NCBI GenBank assembly: GCA_027487795.1
Contig: JAIYCX010000028.1
Span: forward strand, 44,028 to 108,027
Reading direction: 5' to 3'
Source of the DNA: Pseudomonadota bacterium
GTDB taxonomy: Bacteria > Bdellovibrionota_C > UBA2361 > SZUA-149 > DAOLCO01
DNA length: 64,000 nt
The notes under the pieces: generated by a model
What the model saw: the letters and a program-made list of their open reading frames with translations, nothing else
Told to the model about the DNA's origin: nothing
Databases searched by the model: none
Shown: positions 17,163 to 25,855 of the stretch, piece after piece
Numbering within the stretch: the stretch's first letter is position 1
Layout: each line of letters begins with the position of its first letter
Translations under genes and position numbers: made by a program

Positions 17163-17224
17163 AGTATTATGTAAAGTTCAATCTTAGTTGTGAACAGAAT
17201 ATGATATACCTAATGTAGATTAAA

Positions 17225-18784
17225 TCAAGTCATTTTACCAAATTGATCCCTAAGTTTATCTGATATTTCCCCTAAAGTAGCCCCAGCCCTGGCACAAGCG
17301 ATTACAGCAGGCATAATATTATCCCCAGAGCTTGCTTTTATACCCAAAGATTCTAGTGTGGTACTTACTTCCACCTTATTTCTACTTATCTTAAAGCTTT
17401 TCAGGCTTTCAATCTGCTCTTGACGCAACACAGGGTCAGATTTTAAGGGATTAATAGTCTGCTTAAGTTCAGATTTGAAACTATTAACTCCTACTATTTT
17501 TTTAGTATTATTCTCAACTTCTAGCTGATAACGATACGCGGAATCTTCAATCATTTTTTGAGGAATACCCTGCTCTATTGCTTTCATCATTCCTCCCATA
17601 TTATCGATATCTAAGATGAGTTCGAAAACTGACTTTTCAATTTCATTAGTTAATGACTCAATTAAATAACTTCCAGCTAAAGGGTCAGTAGATTCGGATA
17701 CTCCACTTTCTGATAATAAAATCTGCTGCGTTCTTAATGCAATTTGCGCAGATTTCTCAGTAGGTAATCCGAGTGCTTCATCAAATGAATTTGTATGTAA
17801 TGACTGAGTACCTCCGAGAACAGCTGACATTGCTTGAATTGTAGTTCTTACAATATTATTCTCTGGCTGCTGGGCCGTTAGAGAAGATCCCGCTGTTTGA
17901 GTATGGAATCTTAAAAGCTGCGAAGCTTTATTATCTGAGCCAAAGCGCTCTCTCACAATCTTTGCCCAAATTCTCCTTGCTGCTCTAAACTTACAAATTT
18001 CTTCTAAAAAACCATTATGGCAGTTAAAGAAAAAAGAAAACCTAGGTAAAAAAGTATCTATTTCTATATTTCTATTTTTAAGTTGGCTTATATATTCTAT
18101 AGCATTTGAAAAAGTTAAGCCTAACTCCTCTGTTAGATTACTACCTGCTTCTCTAATATGATAACCAGAGATACTTATAGGATTCCACTTTGGAAGATTT
18201 TGACTTGAATACTCTATGACATCAAGTGACAATTTTAATCCTGCAGTTGGAGGATAGATATATGTACCTCTTGCAATATATTCTTTTAAAATATCATTTT
18301 GCGTAGTGCCTCTTAACTCAGATAAAGAAACCCCTCTTCGTTCAGCAAGTACTATATAAAATGCTAATAGAATATGTGAAGTAGCATTTATTGTCATGCT
18401 AGTTGATACTTTATTAATATCAATATCTAAAAAAAGTCTTTCTATATCCTCTACAGTATCAATTGGAACTCCAACTTTTCCAACCTCTCCTTCTGACATA
18501 GGATGATCAGAGTCGTAGCCCATTTGAGTAGGTAAATCAAAAGCAGTACTTAAGCCATCAGCTCCTTGCTCAAGAAGTAACTTAAATCTTTTATTAGTTT
18601 CAAAAACTGAACCAAATCCGGAGTACTGTCTCATAGTCCAAGGTCGAGCAGCATACATTCTTTTGTGTATACCTCTAGTGAAAGGATAAGACCCGGGCTC
18701 TCCTATTTCTTCAGGACTGGCTGTATTAGGACCCCTTTCGCCGTAGAGTTCGTATTTGGAAATATTGTTTTCTATATGTTTCAA
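17225..18784 (-). CDS. methylmalonyl-CoA mutase large (substrate-binding) subunit
   Basis: 519 residues covering the TIM-barrel of acyl-CoA mutases but not the B12-binding domain, so it must partner with a separate small subunit not seen here. ARPWTMRQYSGFGSVFETNK, TAFDLPTQMGYDSDHP, GTTQNDILKEYIARGTYIYPP and SISGYHIREAGS are family blocks. Tyr54 (RQYSGF) and Arg172 (IARGTY) match the methylmalonyl-CoA type; isobutyryl-CoA mutases usually carry Phe and Gln there. It would interconvert methylmalonyl-CoA and succinyl-CoA, downstream of the carboxylase at 21.4-23.4 kb. Some LPTQMG features also occur in other mutases, so the exact substrate is likely, not certain. Confidence 0.88.
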   Translation of the reverse strand: MKHIENNISKYELYGERGPNTASPEEIGEPGSYPFTRGIHKRMYAARPWTMRQYSGFGSVFETNKRFKLLLEQGADGLSTAFDLPTQMGYDSDHPMSEGEVGKVGVPIDTVEDIERLFLDIDINKVSTSMTINATSHILLAFYIVLAERRGVSLSELRGTTQNDILKEYIARGTYIYPPTAGLKLSLDVIEYSSQNLPKWNPISISGYHIREAGSNLTEELGLTFSNAIEYISQLKNRNIEIDTFLPRFSFFFNCHNGFLEEICKFRAARRIWAKIVRERFGSDNKASQLLRFHTQTAGSSLTAQQPENNIVRTTIQAMSAVLGGTQSLHTNSFDEALGLPTEKSAQIALRTQQILLSESGVSESTDPLAGSYLIESLTNEIEKSVFELILDIDNMGGMMKAIEQGIPQKMIEDSAYRYQLEVENNTKKIVGVNSFKSELKQTINPLKSDPVLRQEQIESLKSFKISRNKVEVSTTLESLGIKASSGDNIMPAVIACARAGATLGEISDKLRDQFGKMT

Positions 18785-18863
18785 AATAGCTTTCCTAAAC
18801 TAATCTTAATTTTTAACAAAGTAGCATATTAATAAAAATTTATGAAATCATAAAATGACGAAG

Positions 18864-20708
18864 CTAAAGGTCTCTAAGTAAACTGAGGACTAGTTGCGGT
18901 TGCTGGTTAGCTTGCGCTAGAATACTAGCTGCGGAACGTTGAAGTATCTGCGTTGCAGCTAAACGTGAAGACTCTTCGGCAACATCAATATCTGTAATTC
19001 TACTATTTGCTTCACTGTACGCAAGTGAACTTTGTTGTAAATTACTTACTCCCGTTTCTACCCTAGACTGAAATGCTCCGATCTCTCCTCTTTGGTTAGA
19101 AAGTAAATTTAAAGTTTTTCTAAGATAAGTTATAGAATCTTGTGAGTCTTGTTGTGTTTTTAGAGAAAAGGATTGTAAGGCTGAAACTCCAGAATTTGAA
19201 TTTCCTAAGTAAACAGAAATTGCTAGCCCATTATTACTTACAATATCTAAAACTCCATCATTATTAGTATCTAGTAGTCTTGAATCTACTACATTTGTAA
19301 GAAAATTTATACTAACGACAGCGTTAAAAGATCCATCACTATTTCCCAGTCTTGTATATAATTTATTTGTAGCAAACAAATCAGAAGAAAGAATATCTAC
19401 TATTCCATCTCCATTAATATCTCCAATATCAAACCTTCTTGCTGAACTATTGTAAATTGTCCCACTTTTAAACGTCCCATCACCATTTCCTTTATAGAAA
19501 AAGATAGTATTACCAGCACTTATTATGTCTAGCTTACCATCATTATCCATATCAATTATTTGGCTAGTACGAGTAGAGGAAGAAAGTAAAGACACTGAAT
19601 TTCTAAAAGTTCCATCTCCATTACCTAAAGAAATTTTGATTTGCGAGTTACCTATACTTGTATTAATCAAATCAACAATTCCATCCCCGTTTAGATCTCT
19701 AAGCTTTACATCATATGAGCTTATCCCAGTTGAGATACTTACTTGAGATTTAAAAGTTCCGTTTGTGTTTCCAAAAAGTATATTTAGCGACGGATCTGAA
19801 TTATTTCCAGAAACCATATCAATTGCACCATCTCCATTGATATCTGAGAAATCCATCGTAAATCCATTTAATGTTATAGCATATGTAGTTTGAGCATTAA
19901 ATGTTCCATCATTATTTCCAATAAGCACACTAATAGTATTAAAATTATTCCCTACTATTAAATCTTTTTTACTATCCTGATTTATATCAATAAACTTTGA
20001 AGTATATCCCTGACCCACTACTAAAAAAGAATTACTTGATTTAAAACTACCATCACCGTTTGCAAGGCTAACATAAACACGACCAGTGTTATAATCGGAC
20101 ATTGCTATATCTAAAAAGCCATCACTATTTATATCTGAGTAATCAATATGTTGTAAGCTTGATGATCCTTGAATTTGATATGTAGTATAGTCCTTAAAAC
20201 TCCCATCCCCAATCGCCCCACCTAACCCATCTGTAATTAAAGAACTAGCGTTCCCTCCTGCTGCTAAACTTAAATCTCCAAAATCCCCATTAAATATCTT
20301 TCTCCCATTAAACTCAGTACTACGAGCAATTCTATTATATTCTTTTGATAAGCTCTGAGCTTCTTGATCAAGCGATAATCTTTGTTTATTCCCAAGGGTT
20401 CCGTTAGCTGATTGTTCTGCTAGTTCTGATAATCTTGTTACTATATTTGTAAGCTCGTTTAGAGCGCCATCTGCTACATTTAGTAAGCTTAAACCATCAT
20501 TTAGGTTTCTTACTCCTTGGTTAAATAAACGCGTATCTGCTTTAAGAGATTCAGAGATAGACAGTCCTGCAGCATCGTCTGATGCTTTGTTAATACGCAG
20601 GCCAGAAGAAAGACGAGTGTAACTATCGCCAAGTTTTTTTGTGGCATTACCTAAACTTCGCTGGGCGTTTAGGGATGGGATGTTGGAGTTAATGGTAAGT
20701 CTAGACAT
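18864..20708 (-). CDS. flagellin with a seven-repeat FG-GAP/VCBS domain
   Basis: Flagellar filament subunit. The N-terminal D0/D1 (LTINSNIPSLNAQRSLG; SSGLRINKASDDAAGLSI) and C-terminal D1/D0 (ITDIDVAEESSRLAATQIL) are canonical. Between them, about residues 171-510 hold seven repeats of about 48 residues with Ca2+-binding-like loops (numbering from the upstream ATG at 20723): DINSDGFLD 197, DINQDSKKD 246, DINGDGAID 294, DLNGDGIVD 343, DMDNDGKLD 391, DINGDGIVD 435, DTNNDGVLD 485, each with a GNGDGTF-like strand. Seven such units fold as a beta-propeller in integrin-like proteins. It replaces the variable D2/D3 domains, so it should face the filament surface. Start chosen at the ATG after GGTGGTGG, giving MSRLTINS. 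Confidence 0.95.
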   Translation of the reverse strand: MSRLTINSNIPSLNAQRSLGNATKKLGDSYTRLSSGLRINKASDDAAGLSISESLKADTRLFNQGVRNLNDGLSLLNVADGALNELTNIVTRLSELAEQSANGTLGNKQRLSLDQEAQSLSKEYNRIARSTEFNGRKIFNGDFGDLSLAAGGNASSLITDGLGGAIGDGSFKDYTTYQIQGSSSLQHIDYSDINSDGFLDIAMSDYNTGRVYVSLANGDGSFKSSNSFLVVGQGYTSKFIDINQDSKKDLIVGNNFNTISVLIGNNDGTFNAQTTYAITLNGFTMDFSDINGDGAIDMVSGNNSDPSLNILFGNTNGTFKSQVSISTGISSYDVKLRDLNGDGIVDLINTSIGNSQIKISLGNGDGTFRNSVSLLSSSTRTSQIIDMDNDGKLDIISAGNTIFFYKGNGDGTFKSGTIYNSSARRFDIGDINGDGIVDILSSDLFATNKLYTRLGNSDGSFNAVVSINFLTNVVDSRLLDTNNDGVLDIVSNNGLAISVYLGNSNSGVSALQSFSLKTQQDSQDSITYLRKTLNLLSNQRGEIGAFQSRVETGVSNLQQSSLAYSEANSRITDIDVAEESSRLAATQILQRSAASILAQANQQPQLVLSLLRDL

Positions 20709-21372
20709 GCCACCACCATTCATTAAAAAAAACAGGAAGGGTAGGAGGATAGGAGGGGTTTAATAATTTAGATTGTGATAGAGAAAAAAGAGAGTAGCAG
20801 TAGCTGAGAAAATTGTGGGCTTTTACAAAAAGTATGTGCGACACAAACTCAAAACTCCCCCCTTCTATACTCTTATCCTTCCTGTTTTTTATACACAAAC
20901 CAAGACAACAGCCAACCAACTGACAAAAAATTTGCCTAAGAAAAAAACCTAAAATGAATTTACTAAGAACTAGCAATTCAAACTACAAACTAACCTGGGC
21001 TGTAACATCCTCCCACTCTACTACCACTACAACAACTAACCTAAGCCAATCTCCTTGTATAAAACAACATCCATATTGCAAAGATTTCGATACTCCGTGA
21101 AATCTTCTAGAAACTTCCAGTATGGACAATCTATATACACTCTAGCTTTTTAAGGCCTAGCATATAAATCTATCCATTCTCTAAGGATCGGGATTTACTA
21201 GATATTACTTTAGGGTCTAAATTGAAGCGATTTTTCCGACATAAGTACCATAAATTACTTAACATTTTACAATGTTTTAATTGTTCTATTTTAGAATAAA
21301 GTACATTATTCTAAAGTATAGAAATTTTATTTTACTGTCTAATAGAGCGCTGAAAATATTTCATTAACGAAC
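20709..21372. promoter_or_regulatory. flagellin leader and gene-free region
   Basis: About 660 bp without a convincing gene, upstream of both flagellin (minus) and the carboxylase (plus). A 14-bp inverted repeat (20727-20740 AAAAAACAGGAAGG and 20877-20890) lies in the flagellin leader; its near side ends about 20 bp before the flagellin start and could fold over the purine-rich stretch GTAGGAGGATAGGAGGGG. AAGATTTC/GAAATCTT forms a small stem near 21081-21106. No clear sigma28 or sigma54 promoter was found. The rest shows nothing recognisable. Confidence 0.35.
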
Positions 21373-22905
21373 ATGACCAAATCCAACAAACAAATTTTAA
21401 AAATTTCAGAGCTAAAACAAAAAAACCAAATTGCCGAGCTTGGTGGTGGAGAAAAACGACAAGAAGCTCAGAGAAAAAAAGGAAAGCTTACTGCCAGAGA
21501 AAGAATAGGAATGTTACTTGATCCAGCATCATTTATTGAAAGTGGTAAGTTTATATATTCTAAAGATACAGAGACACACAACGGAGATGGCGTAGTTTGC
21601 GGACTAGGTAAAATTTGGAATAGGACAGTTGCTGTCTTTGCTCAAGACTTTACAGTAGCGGGTGGCTCATTATCTCGAGCTAATGCAAATAAAATTATAG
21701 CTCTCATGGATCAAGCTAAAAGCTTGATGTGCCCTTTAATAGGACTGAATGACAGTGGAGGGGCGAGAATACAAGAAGGAGTTGAAAGCCTTGGTGGGTA
21801 TGCGGATATTTTTCTTAGAAATGTAGAACTATCAGGTGTTGTTCCACAACTTTCTGCTATCCTTGGGCCCTGCGCAGGTGGAGCAGTCTATTCTCCTGCT
21901 CTTACTGATGTAGTTTTAATGGTAGCTAACACTAGTCATATGTTCATCACTGGTCCTGAAGTAATTAAAGCAGTGACCAAAGAAGATGTTTCAATGGAGG
22001 AATTAGGAGGTGCCTTATCTGTAGAAGAAAAAGGTGGGGTTTCGCATATTACATGCGAATCAGAATCTGAATGCTTAGAGAAGATAAGAAATATCATTAG
22101 TTTCTTACCACAAAATTATCTCGAAAAACCAAGCAGACTAATGACTGGAGATCCGATTACTAGAGATATTAGTAGTCTAAATAATCTAATCCCTGATCAG
22201 AGCAATCTACCGTATGATATACTTGAATTAATTACTACCGTAGTTGATCTAAATTCCTTCATAGAAATTCAAGAAAACTTTGCAAAAAATATTGTTATTG
22301 GCTTTGCTAGAATTAACGGCTACTCTGTTGGTATTGTAGCTAATCAACCTAATTACTTGGCTGGATGCTTAGATATAGACTCCAGTGTTAAAGCTGCTAG
22401 ATTTGTTAGGCTTTGTGATTCGTTCAACATCCCGATCATTACTTTTGTTGATGTTCCTGGTTTTCTACCTGGTCTTAAACAAGAATGGGGAGGTATTATT
22501 AGACACGGAGCAAAGTTATTATATGCTTTTGCTGAAGCTACAGTACCAAAGATAACAATCATATGCAGGAAAGCATATGGCGGAGCTTATGATGTAATGA
22601 GCTCTAAGCATTTAAAAGGAGATGTGAACTTAGCCTACCCTTCAGCTGAAGTAGCAGTAATGGGCCCTGAAGCAGCAATTAAAATTATTTCCAGAGCAGA
22701 GATATTAGCAGGAGCTAGTCAAGATAAATTAGTAGAAGATTATAAAAATAAATTTTCTAATCCATGGGTCGCTGCTGGACTAGGTTATATAGATTCAGTT
22801 ATCGAACCATCTAGCACAAGATATGTGCTAGGAAATACCTTAGAACTTTTAAAGAATAAAGTTGCAGTAGTTACAAATAAGAAACATGGAAATATTCCAT
22901 TATAA
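21373..22905 (+). CDS. acyl-CoA carboxylase carboxyltransferase subunit (PccB/MmdA type)
   Basis: 510 residues. It transfers carboxyl from biotin to propionyl-CoA (or the reverse in decarboxylases). Family blocks are AQDFTVAGGSLSRANANKI, GLNDSGGARIQEGVESLGG, the oxyanion-type GPCAGGAVYSPALTDVVLMV and SSKHLKGDVNLAYPSAEVAV MGPEAA. Followed 1 bp later by a 31-codon ORF and then a biotin carrier protein, which resembles both sodium-pump methylmalonyl-CoA decarboxylase operons and propionyl-CoA carboxylases. No biotin carboxylase is near, so carboxylase versus decarboxylase cannot be decided here. The nearby mutase fits a propionate route. Confidence 0.92.
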   Translation: MTKSNKQILKISELKQKNQIAELGGGEKRQEAQRKKGKLTARERIGMLLDPASFIESGKFIYSKDTETHNGDGVVCGLGKIWNRTVAVFAQDFTVAGGSLSRANANKIIALMDQAKSLMCPLIGLNDSGGARIQEGVESLGGYADIFLRNVELSGVVPQLSAILGPCAGGAVYSPALTDVVLMVANTSHMFITGPEVIKAVTKEDVSMEELGGALSVEEKGGVSHITCESESECLEKIRNIISFLPQNYLEKPSRLMTGDPITRDISSLNNLIPDQSNLPYDILELITTVVDLNSFIEIQENFAKNIVIGFARINGYSVGIVANQPNYLAGCLDIDSSVKAARFVRLCDSFNIPIITFVDVPGFLPGLKQEWGGIIRHGAKLLYAFAEATVPKITIICRKAYGGAYDVMSSKHLKGDVNLAYPSAEVAVMGPEAAIKIISRAEILAGASQDKLVEDYKNKFSNPWVAAGLGYIDSVIEPSSTRYVLGNTLELLKNKVAVVTNKKHGNIPL

Positions 22906-22906
22906 T

Positions 22907-23002
22907 ATGAAAAACTCAGAAAATAAGGAAATCAGCGAAGAAGAACTTGCAGCGATTGGTGCATTACTTATTTTGATTCATTTTCCAAGTAATGAAAATT
23001 AA
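22907..23002 (+). CDS. 31-residue acyl-CoA carboxylase accessory peptide
   Basis: A 31-residue ORF starting ATG at 22907, 1 bp after the carboxyltransferase stop, ending 22 bp before the biotin carrier start. Its core EISEEELAAIGALLILI resembles the short conserved segment (ISxEExAAIxAAL) of the small subunits in sodium-pump decarboxylases and some acyl-CoA carboxylases. Position in the operon and the acidic-then-hydrophobic pattern support a real small subunit that bridges the carboxyltransferase and biotin carrier. Similarity is by eye and short, so the call is moderate. Confidence 0.6.
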   Translation: MKNSENKEISEEELAAIGALLILIHFPSNEN

Positions 23003-23024
23003 AGCTCAATAAAATAAAAGCTAT

Positions 23025-23429
23025 ATGAAAATAAAAGTTAATGGAAAACTATTTGAAGTAACAGTAGAACAAGTAAATGCTCAAGGGGTGTTGTTTTCTA
23101 TAAATGATAAATCATACTTTGTAGAAAAAAATATAGAGCTACCTAATAGTTATAATAAAAGATCTATTACTCCCAAAAAGATATCATACAAAAATCAAAC
23201 CCAAGCTAAAGATAACAATATTCTTAGTCCTATCTCAGGCCAACTAATGGAAATACTAGTTAAAGTCGGGGAGAAGATTTCAGTAGGAGATCCTATTTTT
23301 GTAATTGAAGCTATGAAGATGCAAAATAAAATATGCTCTACCGTTAATGCCCAAATAGAATCTATTAATTTTACAATGGGTGAAGAAGTTAAAGCCGGCG
23401 AAGTATTGCTAACCTTAAAAGCTAATTAA
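23025..23429 (+). CDS. biotin carboxyl carrier protein
   Basis: 134 residues. The C-terminal half is a biotinyl/lipoyl hammerhead domain with the biotinylation motif EAMKMQNK, Lys98 being the attachment site. GQLMEILVKVGEKISVGDP and GEEVKAGEVLL complete the domain. The N-terminal half is a lysine-rich linker. As the third member of the carboxylase unit it carries carboxyl between a biotin carboxylase (not in view) and the transferase. It converges with motB, their ends 1 bp apart. Confidence 0.93.
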   Translation: MKIKVNGKLFEVTVEQVNAQGVLFSINDKSYFVEKNIELPNSYNKRSITPKKISYKNQTQAKDNNILSPISGQLMEILVKVGEKISVGDPIFVIEAMKMQNKICSTVNAQIESINFTMGEEVKAGEVLLTLKAN

Positions 23430-23430
23430 A

Positions 23431-24762
23431 TTATTTTTTAAAGAAAGTATTCTTTCCGCCAAATATTAATTCTTTCTTTTCTTCATCAATTGGATCTCTA
23501 GTATTAGTAACAACAGCTCCTTCTGGAGTAACAGTGGATACTTCTATCTTTAATCCTGACTCAGTTAACTTTTCATTTTCCAACACTTCTTTTGTACTTG
23601 ACTCTGATTTAACAGGTGCAGAAACTTCATGATCGGCTTGTTTAAAGTCTGAAGATTCTTTTGGTTTATCTTTATTTACTTCAATTACAGGTTCTTTAGA
23701 ATCTATAATTTTATTATCTTCCTGAACTTTCTTAGGCTTAGGTTTATTTGAATTCGTTTCGAACATATTAGTACCTTCCAATGCTGCTTTTGCTCTATCT
23801 GAGTAGCGCATTGAGATGGTAATTCTTCTATTAGCTGGATTCAAAGGATTCTCAGTGTCTCTAGGACGCTCATCTGCATAGCCAACAACTCTTGCAATCT
23901 GACCCTTTTTAAAGCCGGATTTTTCTAGTATTTTTCTTGCAGCATTTGCTCTATCTGAGGACAAACTCCAGTTATCATATGCAGTAGGCGACTTAGATCT
24001 AAAAGGCCTAGAATCCGTATGACCCTCTATATCTATGGGATTTGAAACCTTACTTAATAAAGTTCCAATCTCTATTAACTTCTTCTCAGCTTCATCTTGT
24101 ACCAGAGCTTGACCTACCTGGAACATAGAAGTCTTATCCGTATCCATGATTTCTAAAACTAATCCTCGTTGATCAATTTTAATTTCAACATCGCCAAGTA
24201 TACCCTCTATCTTCTCAGCATTCTCAGCTCCTGATAACATTTTTTCAATTTCAGTCTTTAATTCCTCTAACTTCTTTTCTTCTATTTCTGTTTCACCTGA
24301 GCCGCTCGCTGCTTTAAGAACATTATGCTCACCAGTAGTTCCAAGATCTTTTCCCCCGTCTAACTGCGGAGCATATTGAAATTCTTTATTACCCTGACCT
24401 TCATCATATAATTCTTTAACTTTACCTGTAGACGCATCTACTTTGTAAATTCTATCTGTTGTTTGAACTTGAGAATTACCATCTGAAGAGGGCGAAAATA
24501 CATCAGGTAAAATTCCCCCGCCACCTACTTCGATAGGTGTACCAGATCCTTTTTGAAAAATACCAGGCTTTCTAAAATAACTCGCAATTCTCTGCCTTGT
24601 TGGTTCCGCAGCTGAGTTTACTAACCAAAGAACCATGAATAAAGCCATCATCGCAGTAACGAAGTCAGCATAAGCCACCTTCCAGGCTCCACCGTGGTGA
24701 CCTCCATGACCAGAAACTTTTTTTACTATTATGATGGTCTTCCCATCTGGTCCTTCAGGCAT
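23431..24762 (-). CDS. motB: flagellar stator protein MotB
   Basis: 443 residues. The single N-terminal membrane helix (FVTAMMALFMVLWLVNS) contains Asp33 (YADFVTA), the conserved proton- or sodium-coupling residue. A peptidoglycan-binding OmpA-like domain follows (IDIEGHTDSRPF, DRANAARKILEKSGF, NRRITISM). The region between (residues 85-160) is glycine-rich, and about 100 lysine- and glutamate-rich residues extend the C-terminus beyond the usual end. It follows motA by 19 bp. With MotA it forms the stator that would turn the filament made of the flagellin at 18.9-20.7 kb. Confidence 0.96.
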   Translation of the reverse strand: MPEGPDGKTIIIVKKVSGHGGHHGGAWKVAYADFVTAMMALFMVLWLVNSAAEPTRQRIASYFRKPGIFQKGSGTPIEVGGGGILPDVFSPSSDGNSQVQTTDRIYKVDASTGKVKELYDEGQGNKEFQYAPQLDGGKDLGTTGEHNVLKAASGSGETEIEEKKLEELKTEIEKMLSGAENAEKIEGILGDVEIKIDQRGLVLEIMDTDKTSMFQVGQALVQDEAEKKLIEIGTLLSKVSNPIDIEGHTDSRPFRSKSPTAYDNWSLSSDRANAARKILEKSGFKKGQIARVVGYADERPRDTENPLNPANRRITISMRYSDRAKAALEGTNMFETNSNKPKPKKVQEDNKIIDSKEPVIEVNKDKPKESSDFKQADHEVSAPVKSESSTKEVLENEKLTESGLKIEVSTVTPEGAVVTNTRDPIDEEKKELIFGGKNTFFKK

Positions 24763-24781
24763 AATCCTCTATTATTTAGTT

Positions 24782-25642
24782 TTAGCCTTTTCTCACAGCT
24801 TGATTGATTTCTTCCATTTCTTCTGCCGTCGGTCTCATGTCTCCCTCAATAGATTTTCTTGCAAACTCGAGTGCTACTGCTGGTGGAGAACCACCTGCAA
24901 AAGAAACAAGCGCGGCTCTGATTGCATTTAGCATTACATGCTGCTCGTGATACATCATTTCAACTGAGGAAGCTAAAGGTTGTAGATATCCATAACTAAC
25001 CAAAATACCCACGAAAGTTCCTACTAGAGCCGCAGCAACGTGGTGACCAATTTCACTAGGTGGACCATCGATGTGTTGCATCGTAATAATAATACCTAAA
25101 ACCGCGGCAACGATCCCAAGACCAGGCATCGCATCAGACACTCTGTTTAAAAGCGTAGGTACTACTGCCATTTCTTTATGGTGCGTATCTATTTCTGTCT
25201 CCATTAGTTTATCTAAATCAAAGGCATTAACTACACCATCAACAAATAATCTAAGAGAACCAACCAGTAAATCCATCGCATGATGATCATGTGCAATTTT
25301 TGGATACTTATTAAATCTTTCACTAGCATGTGGATCAGCTAAATCTTTTTCCACTCCGAGAACTCCTTCTTTTCGAATAACGTTAAAGATAGTGAGCAAC
25401 AATCCCATTAGCTCTATATAAGTTGATTTATTTATTCCACTTCCCTTTAAAGCACCGATTGCTCCTTTCATTACTTTTCCAAATACAGAAAGTGGCGCGT
25501 AGCCTACTAAAGCACCAAAGGCTGCTCCACCTATAACGACAAACTCTGAAGGTTGAACTAAAATAGCAAAAGGCCCGTGTGCCATTGCATATCCGCCAAA
25601 TACGGATCCGGTTACAATTATGAAGCTTAATATATAGTTCAT
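24782..25642 (-). CDS. motA: flagellar stator protein MotA
   Basis: 286 residues with four membrane segments and the conserved MotA parts: PSEFVVIGGAAFGALVGY near the start, and in the C-terminal half GLGIVAAVLGIIITM, HHVAAALVGTFVGILVSYG and the torque-related cytoplasmic loop between them. Length and layout match MotA of the 285-residue group. It is first in the motAB pair, 19 bp ahead of motB. The charged C-terminal end (EMEEINQAVRKG) is typical. Confidence 0.96.
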   Translation of the reverse strand: MNYILSFIIVTGSVFGGYAMAHGPFAILVQPSEFVVIGGAAFGALVGYAPLSVFGKVMKGAIGALKGSGINKSTYIELMGLLLTIFNVIRKEGVLGVEKDLADPHASERFNKYPKIAHDHHAMDLLVGSLRLFVDGVVNAFDLDKLMETEIDTHHKEMAVVPTLLNRVSDAMPGLGIVAAVLGIIITMQHIDGPPSEIGHHVAAALVGTFVGILVSYGYLQPLASSVEMMYHEQHVMLNAIRAALVSFAGGSPPAVALEFARKSIEGDMRPTAEEMEEINQAVRKG

Positions 25643-25855
25643 TACGATTTAATTTATTAACTTTTATTCAGCTTGTAGAATCGACACATTATAGATGGAG
25701 CTTAAAGCAGAAACGATGCACATTTCCGAGCAAACCAAGCGGTTATCTTGAACTATTTTTTGTAAGTTAAAAAAAATTAGAGCTTCTAAAGCATAAGTTG
25801 CTGTATCTAATATATAGTGAATTAAATTAAATTTCTTAAATATTTACAATTAATT

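Noticed and set aside
20701..20976. A 91-codon minus-strand frame overlapping the flagellin leader
   Set aside because: It overlaps the flagellin start and leader, has poor codon character and no recognisable protein features.
20900..21010. Possible sigma54 promoter for flagellin (TTGGCTG-N5-TTGG)
   Set aside because: The second element has GG instead of GC and the spacing is only roughly right, so it is not convincing.
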